Of a stretch of 64,000 nucleotides of DNA, positions 62,940 to 64,000 are shown in pieces (within the stretch, counting starts at the first letter, position 1; each line of letters begins with the position of its first letter). Below the pieces are notes generated by a model. The model did no database searches. It saw only the letters and a list, made by a program, of their open reading frames with translations, and was not told the DNA's origin. The stretch is from the NCBI RefSeq assembly GCF_021088345.1, contig NZ_CP088156.1:186001-250000 (forward strand), written 5' to 3'. The stretch comes from Bradyrhizobium ontarionense. Lineage in GTDB: Bacteria; Pseudomonadota; Alphaproteobacteria; Rhizobiales; Xanthobacteraceae. Position numbers and translations under genes: made by a program.

Positions 62940-64000
62940 ATGCCTATGCGTCGCGGGACAGCCGATCCCGACGAAACGATCGTCGTCGCTCCCGAGCAGC
63001 GCTCGCCCAAGGCGGCACAGCTGCTCACCATGCTGCTGTCGCTGGACCGCGAGCTCGGCGCGAGGGGCGTGTTGGACGTCGATCAGTTCCTGGACCTCGC
63101 GCAAAGCCGCGTCGGTCCGGTGTCGCTGGGCGCGCGCGCCGATCTTCATCTTGAAGGGATCAGGCGGCTGGCGGACTCGATCGGGCGAGACCCCTATTAT
63201 GATGACCTCGGCAGGTACATGGCCAGCCACTACATCTACGGCTGGATCGAAAGATACGTCCAGTTCGAGCAGGATCTGGCCGACTTCCCGGACATCGTCG
63301 ATGTCCCCGTTGCAAAACCGCTGTTTCTCATCGGTTTCGGCCGAACGGGCAGCACGTTCCTGCATCATCTGCTTGCCCTCGATCCGCGGGCGCGCGCCCC
63401 GCTGCTATGGGAGTTGCAGGAGCCATCGCCGCCGCCTCGGCCAGAGACCTACGCGACGGACCCGCGGATCGGCCGGGTGCGTTCGCAGTCCGATTTCCGC
63501 TCGGCGGTGATGCCGGATCTGCACAAGATCCATGAGTTCGCCGTGCAGGCACCCGAGGAGTGCCAGCACATGATGTGGCATGGCCCACAGCACAGCATCC
63601 TTGGGCTCAGGTCGCCGGACTATTGGCAATGGTTTCGTAATCTGAGCCCGTCTCAGCTTCACGAGCTCTATGCAGGCTACAAGCGTCAAGTCCAGCACCT
63701 GCAGCTGTTTCATCGCGGCGGGCATTGGGTCAGCAAGTCCCTGGCCCATGCCCACTTTCTTCCGGTGCTGTCCAACGTCTTTCCCGATGCGCGGATCGTT
63801 CGGCTGCACCGCGATCCCTGCCAGATCATTCCGGCCCTCGCCAGCCTGATCGCGCATCTGCAGATCCCCTATACGGCGCGCAGCGACTTCCATGACCTCG
63901 GTCGACGGATGCTGGACCTGTTCGAACAGTCCATGGACAGGATGATGCAAGCGGACAAGGAGGTGAGTTCGGACTGTTTGGTCGACGTCCTGTTTGACGA
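62940..64000 (+). CDS. Sulfotransferase family protein, 3' end beyond window
   Basis: The open frame runs from 62940 to the right edge with no stop (at least 353 residues). The 5'-phosphosulfate-binding loop is LFLIGFGRTGSTFLHHLL (about residue 126 onward), and RIVRLHRDP about 150 residues later is the 3'-phosphate-site segment. An N-terminal helical region of about 120 residues precedes the core, as in the Sulfotransfer_3-type proteins of rhizobia and actinobacteria. An in-frame ATG at 62910 would add ten residues. The acceptor is unknown. Confidence 0.85.
   Translation, partial: MPMRRGTADPDETIVVAPEQRSPKAAQLLTMLLSLDRELGARGVLDVDQFLDLAQSRVGPVSLGARADLHLEGIRRLADSIGRDPYYDDLGRYMASHYIYGWIERYVQFEQDLADFPDIVDVPVAKPLFLIGFGRTGSTFLHHLLALDPRARAPLLWELQEPSPPPRPETYATDPRIGRVRSQSDFRSAVMPDLHKIHEFAVQAPEECQHMMWHGPQHSILGLRSPDYWQWFRNLSPSQLHELYAGYKRQVQHLQLFHRGGHWVSKSLAHAHFLPVLSNVFPDARIVRLHRDPCQIIPALASLIAHLQIPYTARSDFHDLGRRMLDLFEQSMDRMMQADKEVSSDCLVDVLFD

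Noticed and set aside
1..64000. CRISPR arrays, tRNA and rRNA genes
   Set aside because: No regularly spaced short direct repeats, no tRNA arms with T-loop consensus, and no ribosomal RNA signature were found on reading through the window.

Overview
The window is a stretch of high-GC alphaproteobacterial chromosome, most likely Bradyrhizobium or a close Nitrobacteraceae relative. I infer this from the codon use, the acpXL/lpxXL cluster for very-long-chain lipid A acyl chains, a DUF2865 protein, an HWE-family histidine kinase, tandem kup genes, and non-coding dispersed repeats of a kind I associate with Bradyrhizobium genomes. No rRNA, tRNA, CRISPR array or intact insertion sequence was found.

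Layout. 0-9.9 kb: DUF2182/DUF1326 pair, moaA, a lipoprotein, gph, rpiA, a DUF2059 protein, glutathione reductase, a LysE exporter, an ArsR-SRPBCC-membrane protein operon with a double palindromic operator, and a TauE/SafE permease. 9.9-16 kb: an accessory zone with a metallophosphoesterase remnant, an NTF2-like secreted protein, an HWE kinase, a free-standing EF-Tu domain III-like protein, a proline iminopeptidase, and about 1.5 kb of dispersed repeats. 16-21 kb: class II DAHP synthase, diacylglycerol kinase and a NAD synthetase-like protein lacking key catalytic residues, then two secreted proteins. 21.5-31.5 kb: a compositionally mosaic cysS coupled to a 37-residue membrane peptide, GNAT, cimA, VOC, LOG, an Atm1-type ABC exporter, psd-pssA and an RraA-family protein. 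31.9-36.3 kb: hybrid kinase, Hpt and motAB. 36.4-43.1 kb: two kup genes, rhodanese, aminotransferase and a polyamine-type binding protein. 43.2-48.0 kb: a VOC protein and the lpxXL/ketosynthase/fabZ/acpXL operon. 48.2-54.1 kb: assorted chromosomal genes including a HerA-like ATPase, Hsp20 and an extradiol dioxygenase. 54.1-61.8 kb: an accessory island. 61.9-64 kb: a secreted SH3-like protein, a small coiled-coil protein and a sulfotransferase cut by the window end.

The most interesting part is the island at 55.2-61.8 kb. Its left half is visibly richer in A+T than the rest. It carries a translationally coupled pair of HEPN-like/MltR-like proteins, a TIGR02391 (Hypoth_Ymh) protein, a TIR-domain protein with an unannotated 53-residue downstream partner, a two-helix membrane protein with a CBS-like pair, and a second TIR protein with a long C-terminal region. 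TIR and HEPN domains are recurrent bacterial immune effectors. No complete named defence system is recognisable, so this is a candidate set of undescribed anti-phage modules rather than a proven one.

Secondary points of interest are the degenerate NAD synthetase, the recombinant cysS, the orphan EF-Tu domain and the repeat families.
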